A stretch of 16,968 nucleotides of DNA from Clostridia bacterium (lineage in GTDB: Bacteria > Bacillota > Clostridia > Oscillospirales > CAG-382), in the NCBI GenBank assembly GCA_017646185.1, contig JAGCNA010000155.1, forward strand, positions 1 to 16,968, read 5' to 3'. The notes beneath the pieces were generated by a model. The model did no database searches. It was not told the origin of the DNA and worked only from the letters and a program-made list of their open reading frames with translations. Made by a program: the position numbers and the translations under genes. Below are positions 14,952-16,968 of this stretch, piece after piece; position 1 is the first letter of the stretch, and every line of letters begins with the position of its first letter.

Positions 14952-15236
14952 TCAAATGAATGTACTTGCTGTGGGCATAAAGATATTTATTACAAGGATT
15001 ATGAGTATTGTTACCGTATACGAAAAATCCATAGGGGAAGATTGAAAAAATTCGCTCTTTGACAAAAGTGCTCTTACGGGAGCCACAACAGGCTCGCTGA
15101 GCATTATGCACAAGCCCAAAAGCACGCCTTCTTCAAATCCCAAAAGAGGCAGCAATACTCTTAAAACTATGGCAAGAGAAAGCAGGCAGAGGAAAACCTC
15201 CACCATGCTTGCCAACGTATATAAAACTATGTTCAA
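14952..15236 (-). CDS. yggT: YggT family membrane protein (YlmG)
   Basis: This is a small, 94-residue protein with two hydrophobic hairpin-forming segments (about 4-32 and 72-90) and between them the family signature, here LSEPVVAPVRALL (usual form TEP-x-L-x-P-x-R). The role is not fully known; homologues in cyanobacteria and plastids affect division and nucleoid or thylakoid organisation, and the gene sits by sepF and divIVA in many Gram-positive bacteria. The start is uncertain. A TTG at 15234-15236 lies 8 bases after CGGAG and is preferred; a TTG at 15240-15242 lies only 2 bases from it. No upstream ATG is in frame. The gap to divIVA is 20 bases. Confidence 0.88.
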   Translation of the reverse strand: MNIVLYTLASMVEVFLCLLSLAIVLRVLLPLLGFEEGVLLGLCIMLSEPVVAPVRALLSKSEFFQSSPMDFSYTVTILIILVINIFMPTASTFI

Positions 15237-15257
15237 AACCAACGCTCCGTAAGGTGA

Positions 15258-15701
15258 TTAGAAAAGTTCTCTGGGTGCGTTATTTACGTTTTTCTCTTCC
15301 ACAGAAGCATCCTTCTGATCATCAGAAAGTTCAACGTTCTTGGGGGTGATAACGTAAGTGGAATTTGCAACGCGGTTAAGATTGCCGCCGATAGCAAAAG
15401 CAACGCCGGAAAGGAAGTCTATTATTCTTCTTATAGTTTCCTTGTTGGTGCTCTCAAGGTTAAGAACTACGGTGCGGCGGTGCAAAAGATGCTGTGCGAT
15501 ACCGGTAACGTCCTCGTATCTTTCGGGCTTGATAATTTTCATTTCAAGAGATGCGTTGGAAGACGCGCTGCCTGCAGGTCTTGCAGGTCTGCTCTCTCTT
15601 GCGGGAGCATCGTCCTCGTACTCTTCTTCAGTGTACTCGTTTTCGTCAACGTATTCGTCGTCCGGTTTAAAAAGATTGGAAATGCTCTTCATGAATCCCA
15701 T
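15258..15701 (-). CDS. sepF: SepF cell-division protein (FtsZ membrane anchor)
   Basis: SepF binds the FtsZ C-terminal tail and the membrane and bundles FtsZ at the septum. The 147-residue product has the three expected parts: a short amphipathic N-terminal helix (MGFMKSISNLFK) for membrane binding, an acidic and Pro/Ala/Ser-rich linker (about 13-50), and the compact SepF core (about 53-125: EMKIIKPERYEDVTGIAQHL, RRTVVLNLESTN, RRIIDFLSGVAFAIGGNLNR, STYVITPKNVELS). A charged C-terminal extension of about 22 residues follows. The ATG is 7 bases after GGAGG, an excellent site. It is the third gene from the right in the ylm cluster, with yggS upstream and yggT downstream as in Bacillus ylmE-F-G. 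Confidence 0.95.
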   Translation of the reverse strand: MGFMKSISNLFKPDDEYVDENEYTEEEYEDDAPARESRPARPAGSASSNASLEMKIIKPERYEDVTGIAQHLLHRRTVVLNLESTNKETIRRIIDFLSGVAFAIGGNLNRVANSTYVITPKNVELSDDQKDASVEEKNVNNAPRELF

Positions 15702-15718
15702 GGTTGTTCCTCCGTTTT

Positions 15719-16387
15719 TTATACTAAATAATTTCTTTTTCCAAAAATTTTGCTGCCCACACGGACCATATTTGACCCGAGTGAAACCGCCTGTTCGTAA
15801 TCTGAAGACATACCTACAGATATTATATCTATTTTATCACTATTTTTCGATTTTTTCAAGATGTCAGCGTATATTTTATATAAAATATTATAGTATTCTT
15901 CAAGTTTTCCCACGGGAGGGACTGCCATTACCCCTCTTATGCGGATATTTGAATACTCACAGAGAGAAAGATAAAAATCCAAGGCGTCTTCGGGACACAC
16001 GCCGGACTTTCCTTCCTCCTTGCCCAAATTAATTTCTATCAAGCAATCTGTGATCTTGCCGATCTCTTTACTGCGCTTATCTATCTCTTTGGCAAGAGAC
16101 GGTCTGTCCAGAGACTGGATCATATCCACCTTGTCGATAACGCTTTTAACCTTACGTGTCTGCAGACCGCCGATGATATGAAAACGGACCCCGTCTTTTT
16201 TTAACAAAGGGTATTTTTCACACAGCTCCTCCGGGCGGTTTTCTCCGATATCCGTCAAGCCCGCCTCTATGGCAAGATTGATAATATCTGCAGGGACGGT
16301 CTTTGTTGCCGCCACCAAGGTCACTCCTTCGGGAAGGGAGTTTTTGATTTCTTTTATGCTTTCAAGCATTTCGGGAATGTTTGTCAA
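15719..16387 (-). CDS. yggS: YggS/YlmE family pyridoxal-phosphate homeostasis protein
   Basis: This 222-residue protein is a single TIM barrel of the alanine-racemase N-terminal type. The PLP lysine is K29 in LVAATKT, and GENRPEELCEK, the FHIIGGLQTRKVK stretch (69-81), GVMAVPP and SVGMSSDYEQAV (the phosphate-binding region) are all recognisable. In most relatives the third stretch reads IGHLQ-x-NK; here the His is Gly and the Asn is Arg. YggS proteins are not known enzymes; they keep free PLP and amino-acid pools in balance. The start is a TTG at 16385-16387, 7 bases after AAGG, overlapping the preceding stop by 4 bases (TTGA); the next ATG is at residue 7. In Bacillus ylmE holds the same place before ylmF (sepF). 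Confidence 0.93.
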   Translation of the reverse strand: MTNIPEMLESIKEIKNSLPEGVTLVAATKTVPADIINLAIEAGLTDIGENRPEELCEKYPLLKKDGVRFHIIGGLQTRKVKSVIDKVDMIQSLDRPSLAKEIDKRSKEIGKITDCLIEINLGKEEGKSGVCPEDALDFYLSLCEYSNIRIRGVMAVPPVGKLEEYYNILYKIYADILKKSKNSDKIDIISVGMSSDYEQAVSLGSNMVRVGSKIFGKRNYLV

Positions 16388-16968
16388 GATAACACCTTCC
16401 CCACGTAAATGTCCGTGCCGGAAACTATAACCTGATCGTACAAAGACAATCTGTCTGCGGAAACGTAGGCTTTGTTGTTTTCGTCCGGCAAAGCGCAGAT
16501 ATAGGTACCGTTATCATCGTGTAAAACGGTTATCTTTTTAAACACTACCGTGTTGCCATCCAACACGTAAACCCCTCTCACACCTTCAAACACGCGGACG
16601 GCGGAAGCGGGAATTCTTATTCCCTCAAAGCTTTCCTTAACAACGTTTACAGTCTGTCTTCTGGTAAAGTTAAGCTCGGAAGGTATTGTCTTTGTAGAGA
16701 AAATAAGCACGATTTCATCGGTATCCGTCTGAGCGATCACCTTGGAAAGAAGCATATCGCATTCCGCATCCGCAGAATACGGGAAGGCTACTTTATAGGT
16801 GTTGCCCACGGTGTAAAGACCAAAGGTTTCTCTTGTGGTCTTGCAAGCTATGTACCAGTATGCGGACGTAGCGATTTTTCCCGCAGAGCCGGTAATAATG
16901 TCCATATCCGGCTGAGAGGAAACGATAGTATCGAAATTATCCAGAGTAAGGGTGGATACCGCGTCTGC
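16384..16968 (-). CDS. HlyD-like periplasmic adaptor/membrane-fusion protein, 5' end off the right edge
   Basis: The frame is open without a stop from 16384 to the right edge (194 codons visible), so the start lies outside; the ATG at 16905 is only an internal methionine, with 21 further codons in frame upstream of it. The visible part is beta-rich and ends like the C-terminal beta-barrel and membrane-proximal domains of membrane-fusion proteins: GIRIPASAVRVFEGVRGVYV (about 117-136) and a region ending QVIVSGTDIYVGKVLS. No membrane segment is in this portion. Monoderm homologues are usually anchored by an N-terminal helix that would lie outside the window. Proteins annotated as HlyD-family adaptors are found before yggS in several clostridial ylm clusters (from memory), which supports the call. 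Any transport partner is unseen, and a non-transport envelope role at the septum is possible. It is translationally coupled to yggS. Confidence 0.65.
   Translation of the reverse strand, partial: ADAVSTLTLDNFDTIVSSQPDMDIITGSAGKIATSAYWYIACKTTRETFGLYTVGNTYKVAFPYSADAECDMLLSKVIAQTDTDEIVLIFSTKTIPSELNFTRRQTVNVVKESFEGIRIPASAVRVFEGVRGVYVLDGNTVVFKKITVLHDDNGTYICALPDENNKAYVSADRLSLYDQVIVSGTDIYVGKVLS

Overview
This 16,968-base window looks like chromosomal core DNA from a low-to-mid GC Bacillota, most likely an anaerobic class Clostridia organism of the Oscillospirales/Christensenellales type (inference). The support is the ylm/divIVA/ileS/lspA/rluD gene order, GGAGG-type ribosome binding sites, a two-subunit transketolase, an S-layer-homology (SLH) surface protein, RqcH, and UGA used as a stop. 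I see no phage, transposase, CRISPR array, tRNA or rRNA.

Layout. (1) Bases 1-2101, minus strand: a small operon mnmA - tcdA - flavin reductase (the last cut by the left edge), driven by a near-consensus promoter at 2073-2101. The first two genes modify tRNA anticodon loops (2-thiouridine at position 34, cyclic t6A at position 37). A perfect 7-bp inverted repeat sits at the expected transcription start. (2) Bases 2168-3334, plus strand: one divergently transcribed secreted protein with cadherin/Ig-like modules and C-terminal SLH repeats. (3) Bases 3335-3423: a convergent intergenic region with a bidirectional terminator and a second, repeat-like hairpin. (4) Bases 3424-16968, minus strand: fifteen genes with gaps of at most about 21 bases and many start/stop overlaps, read from right to left: HlyD-like adaptor (cut by the right edge), yggS, sepF, yggT, divIVA, ileS, lspA, rluD, transketolase N half, transketolase C half, condensation-fold acyltransferase, zinc-ribbon membrane protein, Nif3-like metalloprotein, rqcH, and a 70-residue charged protein. 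No promoter for this unit was found inside the window, so it probably starts beyond base 16968 and ends at the terminator near 3347.

How the genes fit together. The right half is the classical 3' flank of the division cluster: SepF anchors FtsZ, YggT and DivIVA act at the division site or pole, and IleS, LspA and an RluD-type pseudouridine synthase follow as in Bacillus. The S4-domain gene ylmH, usual between yggT and divIVA, is missing. Downstream the operon has gained a carbon-metabolism pair (split transketolase), an acyltransferase/zinc-ribbon membrane pair of unknown substrate, and a Nif3 - RqcH - small protein block related to ribosome quality control. The window is mostly ordinary core genome. 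The points most worth a second look are the operator-like dyad before mnmA, the small protein coupled to rqcH, the acyltransferase/membrane pair, and active-site variants in RqcH and IleS.
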